NCBI GenBank assembly: GCA_047967505.1
Contig: CM106539.1
Source: Dipteris shenzhenensis
Taxonomy: Eukaryota > Polypodiophyta > Polypodiopsida > Gleicheniales
Direction: 5' to 3' (one strand)
DNA length: 64,000 bases
A program made the translations under genes and the position numbers. Below, piece after piece: positions 10,187 through 22,365 of this stretch. The notes below the pieces were generated by a model that did not search any database, was not told where the DNA came from, and worked only from the letters and a program-made list of their open reading frames with translations. How positions within the stretch are numbered: position 1 is the first letter of the stretch; the number at the start of each line of letters is the position of its first letter.

Positions 10187-13100
10187 CAGACTCCCCCCCC
10201 AAATAGGGAGACATGGTCTATGAGACTCAGACTCAGCACACAGTACCCTTGGCATACACAGTATGGAACTGTAATGTTACCCTATGGTCTGACCCTAGGA
10301 ACTTCTCAGAGTCATACATTGGACGCGACATCGTTTTCTATACAGAGACACATGAGAGCCCCGAGCGCCCTCTCCCCTTGGTCAATGGCTATACCTAGGA
10401 GTCAGTATTCCGTGAGGAGACCAGATATACTGGGGGGGTCCGAGGGTCAGGCGGAGTTGTAGTACTCCTTCGCTCAGCGCTCACGAGCTTGACATCCATG
10501 GTTAGACGGGATGCCCATGCCCGTTACCTATGGCTCCGATTCCGACGCCCCTCCACACGCGACCTCTTTATTGCAGTCTGCTATTTTCCTCCTGAGACGT
10601 CACATTTCGCACGGATGCTTCGCGAGGATACGAGGGTATCCCCCTATCTAGATCTCTACTCAGACATTGTGGAGTTCTCCAGACGCGGAGAGGTCCTCCT
10701 AGTTGGGGATTTCAACGCAAGGACAGGTGCACGTCAGACATCACTCCTGGATTTCCACTCAGATCCGGTCCTATTACCTGAGATGGACACAGAGGACTCG
10801 GGCTTCCCTTGCTCCTCGGCTGACAGTCGCGCTCCCGTTACTGGGTATGGGCAGGCTCTTTTGGACCTTGGACGTATACATGATCTGGTCATCTACAATG
10901 GACTAGATCGGTGGCCTGCCTCCTCTGGTTTCACATGTTTCCCACATGGCGGAGGAGCCAGTGTCGTCGACTATATTCTGGGATCTCCTGCTTTAGCCCC
11001 ACAGATCACTGACTTCCGCACTGCACCCTTACCCCCAGGAGCCGATCACACTTACCGTTTCTTTCATATACTTGCGTCCCGAGCCCCTCCCAGCCACACC
11101 CCGCACTATACTACCTATCATGATATACACTTCGATCATAACCTCTCACCTGATTACTCAGCCCACCTAGCCTCCCTCCTCAGACACATAGGCACCATAC
11201 CCTCTCTAGATCACTGAGCCACCCTTATCACCCACTCCCTTCACAATGCAGCCCGCCACATCTTTCCTTCCACTACCCGGTCCACCCGCCCTCCACCTGC
11301 TGGCTCTACCCCTTGCAACAGATGGTATGATGACGAGTGCAAAGCATTACGCCGCACACTCCGACTCACGACCCAGCGAAACGCTAGGGCCAACCCACGT
11401 CTCACCAGGGATTATCGTCGACTAGTCCGTCGCAAGAAGCTAGCCTTCCTGCGCCAGAATGAGGATACGCTACCGAACATTCTGTTTAGTAGCAACTCCA
11501 AGGATTTCTGGAGGAAATTCCTAGAACGCCGATCCCCCTCCCCCCTCACGGACACTTCCCTCTGGCACACCTACGCATGCACACTCTATGATATCCCTGA
11601 TCAGCCCCCTCTCGACCTCTCAACCACCCCCCGCCCCAATTCTTGTATCCTCTTCACAACCCAGGGAGTCACCCACGCAGCGCATAAGCTTCATAACGGT
11701 CGAGGTAAGGATCATGAGGGCCTATGCACAGAGTTTGTTGCCTATGGCATCAAAACTCTAGCCCCCATCTTGGCAACGCTGTTCAATGAAGCTGTCTGTC
11801 ACGGGTTCCCCAGAGCCTGGACCCTGAACACTATCACACACATCCACATAGCAGGAGATCCCATGGATCCAGGGAATTACAGGACCATCATGGTTGGACA
11901 TGTTATGTTCAAGATCTATGCATCAGTGTTAGATGGCGAGATCAGTGCTCGCGCAGAGATACAGGGGCTCAGGGCATCCGGACAGGCCGGCTTCCGGATC
12001 ACTCGACTTACGATCACATTTTTACACTTAGAGGGATCATTGAGGAGGCCAGACACAGGAGACAGAGAGTATATTGTTGCTTTGTGGATTTCCGCAAGGC
12101 ATTCGGCACCGTTCCCCGCGCCCGACTCATCAGATGTCTGCAAGAGTTAGGCTACGACTCGGTGATTATTTGGGCAGTAGTAGCTCTCTATGAGCGGGTG
12201 ACGGGGCAGGTCAGGATTGGCACTAGCTGGACCCCAGAGATCACGAGCACTATCGGAGTCAAACAAGGATGTCCCTTGTCACCGACTCTATTTGGCCTCT
12301 ACATCAATGAGCTCGAGACCACCATCAGGACACTCGGAGGTGCAGGCTGCTCTCTTGCGGAGACTGCCATCCAGATTCTTCTATACGCAGACAATGTAGT
12401 ACTACTATCCTCTTCTGCTACTGGCCTTCAGCGACACTTGGATGGACTTCAGGCCTTCTGTGATACACATGACTTGAAGGTCAACCTTGGGAAAACCAAG
12501 GTGATGATCTTCAACACTTCCAGACCCGCTATGCACCGAGAGCAGTTCCTCTTCGCCGGTGACCCTGTTGAGATAGTTGACTCCTACACATACTTGGGCA
12601 TTGTCTTCTCAGGCCCGATCTTCATGATGCGCCCGGCCATGCAGGCCAGGATCAGCCGGGGATACGCCGCTCTTGCCAAGCTGGAGCGACAGTGCTACCA
12701 CTCCCACTTCCAGGACCCGCGGACCAAGTCTCTCCTTTTTGATTCTTTGGTCCGCCCAGCAGGCATGTATGGTAGCCCTTGGTGGGGAGTCGACCTTTCA
12801 GACACAGAGTGGGCTCGAGTTGAGCGCTTGCAGATACTGATGTTTGCTTGGATGATCCGTAGCAAACCATCGGTACCACACCAGATCATTCTGGCAGAGT
12901 TCGGCGCCTCACCCCTACAGCTTGATGTGGCTTTTCAGGCTATCACCTACCTCCACAGAGTCAGGGATTTTGGCTCCTCCATTGACGGTCGCCTCCGCCT
13001 ACCTTGGTTAGCCCTATCCTCCTCTATGGCCTTATCCGTTGATGGGGACCAGCGATGCTGGTATAGTCGTCTTTCCAGTTGGTTCACCCGACTGGGCCTC

Positions 13101-13661
13101 GACTTAGACCGGTTGCCTCCTTTTCAGTACAGCCTCGACGCTCCACCATCTCCTCTCTCCCCCACGGACCAGGAGGTCAACCGGCTCATTCGGGCGGATC
13201 TGCTCCAGCTCCACACCTGGCAGACATGGTTTCTTCACTTCGAGCTTCCTGTGAAGCTCAACTTCTACCGCCGACACTGCCTCCAGATCTCACAGGAGGG
13301 CTTCATCACACGTCCGGGTTACACACAACTTCATCTACACATGCGCTCCGGATCTCCCTTGGTCAGTTTAGGGTCTCGTCACACTGATTACGGATCGAGA
13401 GTGGACGTGTAGAGGATATCCCACGAGAGGACCGCCTTTTCCCACTTTGCGACTTACAGGAGATCGAGTCGGAGGAGCATTTTGCTTTCAGATGTCCTAT
13501 CTATTATGCCACTCTTCCGCAATGGATTCGGCTCCCTCCCACACATGCTACAATTCCCGGATCAGCAGTGCCTAGCCACTTTCTTACATGAGATGACCCG
13601 CCACCGAGATACTTCTCTCCGAGCACGGCGACACGAGCAGCACACACAGCGTGAGGACACC

Positions 13662-13685
13662 CAGCGGCCTATCACTGACTTCTTT
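13662..13685 (+). other. PIP-box-like motif 1 in the LINE ORF2 tail
   Basis: Codons at 13662-13685 read QRPITDFF, an exact match to the PCNA-interacting consensus Q-x-x-(I/L/M)-x-x-aromatic-aromatic. It sits in a polar, probably disordered tail, the usual setting for a PIP box. Confidence 0.55.
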
Positions 13686-13904
13686 CAGTCACAGGATACC
13701 TCTTCTCAGTCTAGCCGACGACGTGGATGTGAGCGAGAGCCAGAGCCACGACAACTGCGTCAGCCGATAGACTCACACATCCAGGTCCATGACATCTCGT
13801 CTCTGCTCTCGGCCCGCCCCACTGGGGTTACCGTTGCCCTCATCCATAGGGCCACCCGCCGCCCCCGACGACCGAGCTCGACTAGGCCGCATGACGTCAG
13901 AGGC

Positions 13905-13928
13905 CAATCATCTATCGCAGGGTTTTTT
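13905..13928 (+). other. PIP-box-like motif 2 in the LINE ORF2 tail
   Basis: Codons at 13905-13928 read QSSIAGFF, a second exact match to the PIP consensus in the same frame, about 80 residues after the first and about 10 residues before the C-terminus. Confidence 0.55.
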
Positions 13929-13958
13929 CCAACTTCCCATTTGACGGCCCCTCTATGA

Positions 13959-14297
13959 TTGGTCTCTAACGATCACCACCTGCACATGTATATTGTATCT
14001 CCCCCCTCTGCCCCATTTTTTTTGTGCCCCTCCCTTCTTCTTCTTTGTATCATCTGGAGGTAGACACATATTTTTTGTATCAGGACTAGACACATAGTCC
14101 TTCATAACCTCTTTTTTTGTAGAAACGGTTGGTTGGCCCGTTTTGAGACCACCACCATTATGCTCATTGTATCAGTTATCTTTAGTCTCATAGACCTTCA
14201 CGGTCTCTCGAAGACTTTAATAAACTTTCTTTCTTTCTCTCTCTCTCTCTCTCTCTCTATATACAGTGATCTCTCTCTCTCTCTCTCTCTCACATCT
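13959..14297 (+). other. LINE 3' UTR and microsatellite tail
   Basis: A T-rich 3' UTR with a direct repeat of TAGACACATA (near 14061 and 14088) ends in AATAAA (14219-14224), then CTTTCTTTCTTT and (CT)n to about 14297, broken by TATATACAGTGAT. The tail may have been produced at insertion or expanded later. Confidence 0.6.
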
Positions 14298-17200
14298 TCT
14301 AAGGTCCCTTGTTGTGCCACAACGGTAAAATTGTTATCATCGTCAAAGTTCTGCTCAGTATTTAGAGGCACAGAATATTACATTCGTTCTGGCTAAGTAT
14401 CAGTTTGCATTGGCGTACTCTTTGAGTTACTCTACTTATATGATACCAAAAAACAAGGAAGACAAAAGTACATCGGTTCTGAGTTTCAGGCGTGTCAGCA
14501 TCAATTGCTTCATTCTGTCTTTCCTTCTTTTCTTATTGGTCATTTGCGTGTTTGGCGAAGGCTCCAGCACATGCTTGGGATCGAACTCCTCCGCTTGAAA
14601 ATCTCTCCATCGACAGCCCACCACTCATCTTTCTGGGCTCGTCGATGAGTCAGGTAGCCTCGGGAGAGCTTCAACTCAATGATGTGAAGACCCAAAAACC
14701 TGCATTGTGGGAAAGCTCGTTGTGAAAGAGGAGTAAAAAACCAGCTGGTCTACCTGGTGCAAAGAAGGAAATCTGCGTCTAAATGATCCAAGCATGCTGG
14801 CGAAGTTTACGCTTGCTCTCTCGAGTCGAGCTTTGTTGTCCCATGTTAAGTTCAACCAAGTATTTAAACAAGAGAACCTTGCAAATGTTACATTAGTGTA
14901 CCACCTGCCTGCCCATGGAGGTGGTAGTTCGCACCTGTGATTGGTGTCACGGTTGGAGAAAATGGCATACCTTGAGTAGGTACCTGGCCATGGAGTGCGC
15001 GTCCCTCTTTGCCCTGACACAAATTTTTTGTGTTAGTGCTCGGGCTCTTGGGCCAAGAGAATGGCTGATGGTGGGTGGAGTGAACCTAGCCATGATTTGG
15101 AATCTCCTTCAGAGAAGTAGGGCTCTATCAACGCCAATGCCCCATGGAGGAGAAAAGCTTGATCACCAGAAAATCTCTTGGCCGTTTCCAACACCAACCT
15201 AGCTTGATGATTTTTTGGAGGATTCCAACCAATTTTCCGATGCCAAAGTGCAATGATTGGCCCACAAATATCGATGTTCTTTATGGTTGGTGAAACAACC
15301 TTCAAAGTCTTGTCATGCCCTCATTAATCACAATCTAAGCCTCAATGGGGACCTTTTTTTTACAATGCTAGCTTAGCATTCAACTACTAGGCTTTTAGCC
15401 CCAGCAGTAGCACGGGGAAGCACCCTTCACACACCATACATGGGTGCTTAGTATGTAACCACACATTCCTTGTCCTTTCTCTCGAGTGTTGGTGTGTATC
15501 TCCCTTCAAAATGGAATGGACGGTTGTTTTATCAAGCTATTGCAAATTTGTACTCACAAAGCCATGATACACCAACTCAGGGGGATCGCCATCAAATAAT
15601 TCAAGTCTTTCATTAGATTTTTTCATCTTGTGTGAACACTTTCTTTGGGATTTTACCCAAGTTGTTAAACTAGTATATGCCTTCACTCGAAAGGAAACTC
15701 AATTTATGGGAGCTACTCTAGTAGACCAAAGGACAAATGGACTACCCAATGTACTACACTAACAACATTATCATCATTCGAGTGCAATTATAGAACCATT
15801 GAGCAAGATAGTTTAGGCATGGCATATAGCTTGCAAAATGACATTATTTGCTTGGGAATCCATTTTTGTTCTGCATGGATCACTGACTTGATTAATGAAA
15901 CAACAATAAAAGGGAGATAGGTCAAGTGGATGATGCTACTAATAATGAGCCTAATTTCAAGATTACAAGCAAGCTTAGAAAAGCCCACCATCAGGCAAGC
16001 TGCCTATTCAAACTATTTGTTGACAATCTATTTACTCACCTAGAATTCTCTACAATTACCTACTTTCTGGATTCAATTCCATTGCATTTGTGAACCAATG
16101 CATTCATTTCATGAATATATATATGATCATTCATGAAATCTAACCCATAGTGAGTTTTGCTAGTCTAGTTCTATTGAATTTGTGAGCCAAGGTACGCGTT
16201 TCATGAATAAATGCTTATGGTATCAACCTGAGAATCTATGTTGATGCATTGAGTAGCCAATACCTATTACAAGTGTAAAAAGGAAGCCCAATCAACCAAT
16301 ATAATATTAAGGAACATTCTCACCAAGAGAATTGATACCAATTGGATAGATTGTAAATCTCCATGCAACATTCAAGGTCTATAGAATAACCCATAAGACA
16401 CTCTGCAACAAAACACAATTTCGTTCATTTTATGCAAAGCAAGGGCAAAGAATGCACTCAGACATAAAACACATAAACATGTAGAGAAATTTGAGAGTTG
16501 CTCCTTACATAGCTATTTTACACATGTGTGCACACTCTTGCTCGTCAATGACATTTTCGATGAAGCCTTTGGCAAGAATTTCCCGAACAAAAATTTCAAT
16601 GTAGCCATTGTGTAGGGTGTTTAGCTCATGGCTCTCAAATTAATGTTTGGAGTCTTTCATGTCTAGTTTCAAAAGCCAAATTGGGCTGCCCTGCTTTGTG
16701 GGCTATACCAAGTTCAATGTGTTGTCAAAGGTTTCAATTATTGCTAATTTTTCAAATTGGCCAAACCCAAAAATTTATGCAATTTTGAAGTTGAAAGCAC
16801 TATGGAGAATGGGTGCTTGAAAAGTCAGACTCAACTACAAGCAAATCGAGCTTATCCTTGAACTGTAGGCAGTGTGAGCATGTATTGCCATGGCTCCTCC
16901 CCCTCTCGAACAACAGACACAACTAGTGCAAGAGGGGTGGAAAATTTCCTTATCATGGCATGAGACTGTCTTCAGACAAAGACTTGTGGGCAAAGACTTG
17001 TCTTCAGACAAAGACTAGTGGGGGGCAAAAAGACAAGATGTGCTTGTGGTGCGGATCACAATACAAACTCCCATGATGTGGCAAAGGTATAGGCACCTCC
17101 GGCAATGGATAAATGAAGAGACGAATGATGAGCTCTCAAAAAGAGAAAACACTACTAGCATGCATAAGACGTGCTGAGCTGAATATGCAATGGTGGCATT

Positions 17201-17878
17201 CCAATGTTGGCCTACAATCGCAACTAGCAAAGATAAAGCAATGCATGTCTATGTGAGTGGGGTGATGATTAGTGGCATCATCAGCAACACTACAGGTGCA
17301 TGCATGGATGCCGCATACACTTATGCAACACATGAAGCCTAGGTTCAATCTATAGTAGTAGATATTCAAGTAGAGGACAGAAAAAATATGAAAAATGCCA
17401 TGTCGTCATGCGATGCAACAAATGAGATGCTAGATGGTGCAAAGTGCAACTTGCAATACAATGAACGTGGATTCCAAGTCATGGCAGGCCTCAAAGAAAG
17501 GTTGTTAAATGCAGAGAAGGCCTTGGAAGAGGAAAAAAGTGAGGTCCAAATGTAGAGAAGTCCTTGATGATTAATACCCTTGTAAATTGAGGAATCTTCC
17601 ATTTCCACCCAATCTTCCTTGATCACATTCCAAGATTGCAAATCAATAGTTAGAGCAGGTTGGCTCACAAGCATGATTATCCTCCAAGATTATAGCTATT
17701 CTCCCTTAGAATGGTGAGGCAATTGCTATAGTAGGTAATTCATGAAAATGGTGAAGCAATTGTTATAGTAACTGATTCATAAAAATGGTAGTGGCAAATT
17801 TCCACAATGGTGATAGCTCCCTTGTAGAATGGTGGCAGCGTAGAATCATGGAACAACCACCAAGTGTGGTGATGGCTG
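14298..17878. other. intergenic DNA, no gene recognised
   Basis: A moderately GC-rich part (14550-15300) gives open frames up to 114 codons on both strands, none with a recognisable domain. From 15340 the DNA is AT-rich and stops are frequent. TTCATGAATATATATATGATCATTCATGAA near 16107-16136 is an imperfect palindrome; only its ends matter here (TTCATGAAT and ATTCATGAA). I see no TE protein in this stretch. Confidence 0.35.
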
Positions 17879-17993
17879 CTCTTTTCTTAGTTCCTCTCTT
17901 ATTTCCTCTCTTTTCCTTCTCTCTTTCCTCCTCTTTGTTCCTCTCTTTTCCTCTCTTTTCCTTCTCTCTTCCTCTCTTTTCTTCTGGGCAAGT
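17879..17993. repeat. polypyrimidine low-complexity tract
   Basis: About 110 bp of CTCTTTTCCTTCTCTCTT-like sequence with almost no purines on the + strand. It produces the short Arg/Lys/Glu-rich frames seen on the other strand, which I do not accept as genes. Confidence 0.8.
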
Positions 17994-18510
17994 TGATGGA
18001 GTACTTTTTGAATGATGACCTTAAGCCAAAGGACCCAAATGATGTAGTTGGGATAATTTGTTTCATGATGGCCACATGCCCCACAATAATTACAATATAT
18101 GACTCGCATGCGGGCAGTTCGTCTACATTGGGGACATCTTAAATCTTGCTTCATGAATCACTTCAAACTTTAACTGTCCTCAAAATGAACTACACCATCA
18201 ACCCAGTTTCATGTTCTAACCAGAGAGGCTTGTAGAGCTCAGAAAACTAAGCACTTTTCCTTTTTACAGCACTAGAAACTAAGGAATGCTTCACAAGATA
18301 TGGGTTGTCGAAGCCCGCAGGATACATTGTCGTCACAATGATCATGTAGCACTTCCTGGTTTTGACAATCTAGACCTATAGAGCTCTGAAAGATTAACAC
18401 TTTTCCTTTTAATAGCATGTTCAAATTCCACCTGAGTTAAAAGTTATAGCCCTTTTAAACTTCCCCTAGATAACAATATATTTCTATCTTTTCAAATTAT
18501 TATATGAAAA

Positions 18511-18585
18511 GTTACTTAGCTTAGTAGTAACTAGTCCCTTTTGCTAAAAACAGGTCAAGGGTTCAAATCCCTCAAAGCCTTGAAC
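18511..18585 (+). repeat. tRNA-like segment, possible SINE head
   Basis: TTAGCTTAGTAG (18516-18527) resembles an A box and GGTTCAAATCC (18560-18570) is a good B box, spaced as in a tRNA gene. AGGG-TTCAAAT-CCCT forms a T-arm, but no acceptor stem pairs, so this is not a functional tRNA gene. A tRNA-derived SINE or tRNA relic is the best reading. The body and tail are undefined. Confidence 0.4.
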
Positions 18586-19805
18586 AATGCCACATCATAA
18601 GGATGCAACCAACATGTGGTATTCGGTAGGAGTGACACATGACAAACAGCAGACAGACACGTGGTAGTTAGTGGGAGTGACATGGCAATCGGTAGAGTAA
18701 CACATGGCAGTCAACAGACCATGACAAGTGGCAATTATGCAAGGTGACATCGGCAAAGTTGCCGAGTGCCACATCATCAAAGTTTGGCTCAAATTTCAAA
18801 TAGCCACCGTAACTTTTAATCCATAAGGAATTTGGAGGAGTCGCAAAAACCAAAAATGGCCGGTAGATTGTGCTCGCAGAGTGTGAAAGAGGGAAGTGAG
18901 GGGATAGAGAGAGAAAGAGGGATGAGAAAGTAGGGGAAAGAAGTGGGTTTTTTTTTCCACTTTTCAAGAAAAAATAAACATCAACGGGAGAATAATCGAG
19001 TATATTCACATAGGTGAAGGGCCAATCAAGGAGTCTTCAAATGCCATGTTGTGGAGATCGTATCCTAGGTGCCACACTAAATTTATTGTGGGATTTTGAG
19101 CTCCATCAAAGGCCTTCAATGCCCACAACTGGGAGAGGGAGAGAAGAAGAGGAATGAAGTGGTGACATGGGAGGACTAAAATGGAAAGAGGAGAAGAGGA
19201 TGTGGGAGTGGCAACATGAGTAGAGGGAAAATAGGAAGGAGAAGGAGGAGGGAGAAAGGGAAGGGTATGAACATCAATAGGAGGTGAGTGTGGAGAACAA
19301 AGGAGGAGGGGGAGGCATGATGGTATAGACAACAAAGGGAGAGAGTCATGGAAAATATGGAGATATATATTAGAGGCTAGAGCATGGTGGCTATACAAGA
19401 ATGAGCATGTCGCATCAAAGGAATAGCCCCTCCTTTTATAACAAAGAACAGGGGGTTCTCTCCCATAAATTCATCCTCCCACATGCATGGTGTGGAGAGG
19501 GCATCTTCCATGTGGGTGGAAGGTGGTGTACACCCTCAATTTGCAATCGACAAATTGAGAGATGCATTTTCCACATACTACAAGCCCCATATCTCTAGTG
19601 CATAATGCACTTGATTTTTCCCTCTTATTTAAATACTCACATGGGTGGGTTGGCACAATTGACTCTTGCCACCTCAACCTACTTTTTCTTTATGAAAATA
19701 TTATACCTTGGACTATTCCACATGGGTCTAGCCCACATAGATGAGAAAGTCTAAGATGCCCTACCACCTCTACCAATTAAATACAATATGTACCCTTGGC
19801 CTTGG
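18586..19805. other. intergenic DNA, purine-rich low complexity
   Basis: Short repeats of GACACATGGCA and GTGACATGGCA occur at 18600-18760. A GA/AGG-rich region at 18870-19330 yields a 130-codon Ser/Pro/Leu frame on the - strand that I attribute to composition. No gene is recognised. Confidence 0.35.
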
Positions 19806-19950
19806 CCATATATCACTTATTGTTTCATGGGACTGCCTAGGTCGATGGGTGCCACATGGAGATTCCATGCCATCTCACCATATCACTTACTGTTTCATGG
19901 GACCGCCTAGGTGGAGGGGTGGCACATGGAGATTCCATGCCATCTCATCA
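19806..19950. repeat. 72-bp tandem repeat, two copies
   Basis: Two units (19806-19877 and 19878-19949), each from CCATATCACTTA to CCATGCCATCTCA, match at about 93% by eye. The start of the following ~751-bp unit (TTATTTGTTCCATGGAC, then GGGTGGCACATGGACATGCC) reads as a third, diverged copy. Confidence 0.8.
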
Positions 19951-19952
19951 TA

Positions 19953-22179
19953 CTATGTTATTTGTTCCATGGACTATGTACAACAACACACCTATGGGTC
20001 CTCTTACTTGGAAGGGTGGCACATGGACATGCCCTACCACCTCAACCTTGGGCCCTTGCCACTCCATATTATATTCTACTAATGCCACACACATATATTC
20101 ACTTCTACTTATTACATTTACAATGGAATTTTTTTTGGCGGTAACACCACATGACTGGCCAAACCTCATTAGATGTGCCATTTCAATTCTCCCTAAAACA
20201 TAGGTTAAATCCTTAGACCTTAGGTACTAGAATTTCTAAGGTTCCTTGACCCTCTCCCTACACTTTAATCATTCTAATCCCTTTTTAACCCCTAGGCAAT
20301 GACCTATAGCTTAACATAACTGTATCTCACTGAACATGACTCTGATTTTAGAGCCATATGAATCCATGCTCTTCTCTTGACTAATCCTATTGATTAGCAT
20401 TCAACTTTGGGAAATATTGGGTGCTCATGTCACAACATTTCCTCTTGCTTAATTTCTTAGCTGTCCTCAACTAATAACTAAACATGGTTGAAATCCCATC
20501 ATGGGTAGTGTTTGGGGGCTACATGCAATTATAGTCGATGGAAGTTTCCTATATTATTATTTCCTAAAATAATAATCAAATGAAGGGTACGAATGCTTAG
20601 CTTCATTAGTGTCATATAATTGTCCCTGTTATCTTTTTCATGCACCGGATGAAACTTATCCTGCAACTGCAAAATAAATGAAGGTTACATGCAAATAAAT
20701 AAATGCTATATTATTTGTTCCATGGACTATGTACAACAAACCTATGGGTCCTCTTACTTGGAAGGGTGGCACATGGACATGCCCTGCCACCTCAACCTTG
20801 GGGCCTTGCCACTCCATATTATATTCTACTAATGCCACACACATATATTCACTTCTACTTATTACATTTACAATGGAATTTTTTTGGCGGTAACACCACT
20901 TTTGTGGCCAAACCTCATTAGATGTGCATTTTCAATTCTCCCTAAAACATAGGTTATTCCTTAGACCTTAGGTACTAGAATTTCTAAGGTTCCTTGACCC
21001 CTCTCCCTACACTTTAATTATTCTAATCCCTGTTTAACCCTTAGGCAATGACCTATAGCTTAACATAACCGTATCTCACTAAACATGACTATGATTTTAG
21101 AGCCATATGAACCCATGCCCTTATCTTGACTAATCCTATTGATTAACATTCAACTTGGGAAAATATTGGGTGCTCATGTCATGACATTTCCTCTTGCTTA
21201 ATTTCTTAGCTGTCCTCAGCTCTAATAACTGAATATGGTTAAAATGCCATCATGGGTAGTGTTTGGGGGCTACATGCAATTATAATCGATGGAAGTTTCC
21301 TAGATTATTCTTTCCTAAAATAATAATCAAACGAAGGGTAAGAATGCTTAGCTTCATTAGTGTCATATATTTGTCCCTGTTATCTTTTTCATGCACCTCA
21401 TGAAACGTATCTTGCAACTACAAAATAAATGATTGTTACATGCAAATAAATAAATGCTATATCATTTGTTCCATGGACTATGTACAACACACCTATGGGT
21501 CCTCTTACTTGGAAGGGTGTCACATGGACATGCCCTACCACCTCAACCTTGGTCCCTTGCCACTCCATATTATATTCTACTAATGCCACACACATATATT
21601 CACTTCTACTTATTACATTGACAATGGAGGCGGTAACACCACATGAGTGGCCAAACCTCATTAGATGTGCCATTTCAATTCCTCCCTAAAACATAGGTTA
21701 AATTCCTTAGACCTTAGGTACTAGAATTTCTAAGGTTCCTTGAGCCCTCTCTATATACTTTAATTGTTCTAATCCCTTTTTAACCCCTAGGCAATGACCT
21801 ATAGCTTAACATAACCGTAGCTCACTGAACATGACTATGATTTTAGATCCAGATGAACTCATGCTCTTCTCGTAACTAATCCTATTGATTAGCATTCAAC
21901 TTGGGGAAATATTGGGTGCTCATGTCATGACATTTCCTCTTGCTTAATTTCTTAGCCGTCCTTATAACTAAACATGGTTAAAATCCCATCATGGGTAGTG
22001 TTTAGGGCCTACATGCAATTATAGTCGATGGAAGTTTCCTAGATTATTCTTTCCTAAAGTAATAATCAAATGAAGGGGAAGAATGCTTAGCTTCATTAGT
22101 GTCATATATTTGTCCCTGTTATCTTTTTCATGCACCTCATGAAACTTATCCTGCAATTGCAAAATAAATGAATGTTACA
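19953..22179. repeat. ~751-bp tandem repeat, three copies
   Basis: Three head-to-tail copies start at CTATGTTATTTG (19953), CTATATTATTTG (20706) and CTATATCATTTG (21457), so periods are 753 and 751 bp. The third copy ends near 22179 and lacks the last ~25 bp (TGCAAATAAATAAATG). Copies are about 93-95% identical by eye with small indels, such as variable T runs near 20130 and their loss in copy 3. No conserved ORF spans the units, so this is non-coding tandem DNA. Confidence 0.9.
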
Positions 22180-22365
22180 GTCCCAAGTGACCACCTTAGA
22201 ATTACGCTTCTTTCATAAACAAATGGTCTAGTCCCATGTGACCAACGCGTGGGACTACTCTTCTTTCATAAACAAATGGTCTAGTCCCAAGGGACTAGCT
22301 TAGAACTACTCCTCCATGATAAACAAATGGTCTAGTCCCAAGTGACAAGCTTAGAACTACTCTTT
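22180..22365. repeat. ~50-bp tandem repeat, 3-4 copies
   Basis: Units of the type GTCTAGTCCCAAGTGAC ... TTAGAACTACTC ... CATAAACAAATG start near 22180, 22226, 22278 and 22331. They abut the end of the ~751-bp array. Spacing is about 46-53 bp. Confidence 0.8.

Larger units (their letters stand above)
10213..13958 (+). pseudogene. LINE ORF2: endonuclease, reverse transcriptase, zinc knuckle, C-terminal tail
   Basis: The APE endonuclease runs from about 10260 to 11110: WNCN (first Asn), VFYTETHE (catalytic Glu), LLVGDFNAR, SVVDYILGS and GADH (His) are present. A linker leads to the RT: RAWTLNTITHIHI and GNYRTIMV, then CCFVDFRKAFGTVP, GVKQGCPLSPTLFGLYIN and LLYADNVVLL. A zinc knuckle follows (CDLQEIESEEHFAFRCP, about 13449-13500), then a ~130-residue basic/Ser-rich tail ending at 13958. 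Lesions: TAG at 10396-10398, TGA at 11215-11217, a frameshift near 11995 (compatible with loss of one CCGG), TAG at 13410-13412 with frame changes around 13380 and 13550. The tail holds two PIP-box motifs. The protein would nick target DNA and prime cDNA there; this copy cannot make it. Confidence 0.85.
9000..14239 (+). mobile_element. L1-type LINE (non-LTR retrotransposon), near full length, inactivated
   Basis: Two consecutive reading units form a LINE. ORF1 has a coiled coil and RRM-like region; ORF2 has an APE-type endonuclease, a reverse transcriptase and a zinc knuckle. The body is GC-rich (clearly richer than the flanking DNA). A poly(A) signal AATAAA (14219-14224) is followed by a (CTTT)n/(CT)n tail. 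Lesions visible: one stop in ORF1, two stops and at least three frame changes in ORF2, and YADN in place of YADD. The 5' end is not defined; a start between the minisatellite and 9116 is assumed. I found no clear target-site duplication. Confidence 0.85.

Noticed and set aside
18511-18585. Functional tRNA gene
   Set aside because: A and B boxes are present but no acceptor or anticodon stem can be drawn.
19006-19398. 130-codon frame on the - strand
   Set aside because: Leu/Ser/Pro low complexity from a purine-rich tract.
19953-22179. The ~751-bp units as LTRs of one element
   Set aside because: Three head-to-tail copies abut directly, with no primer site, polypurine tract or internal region between them.
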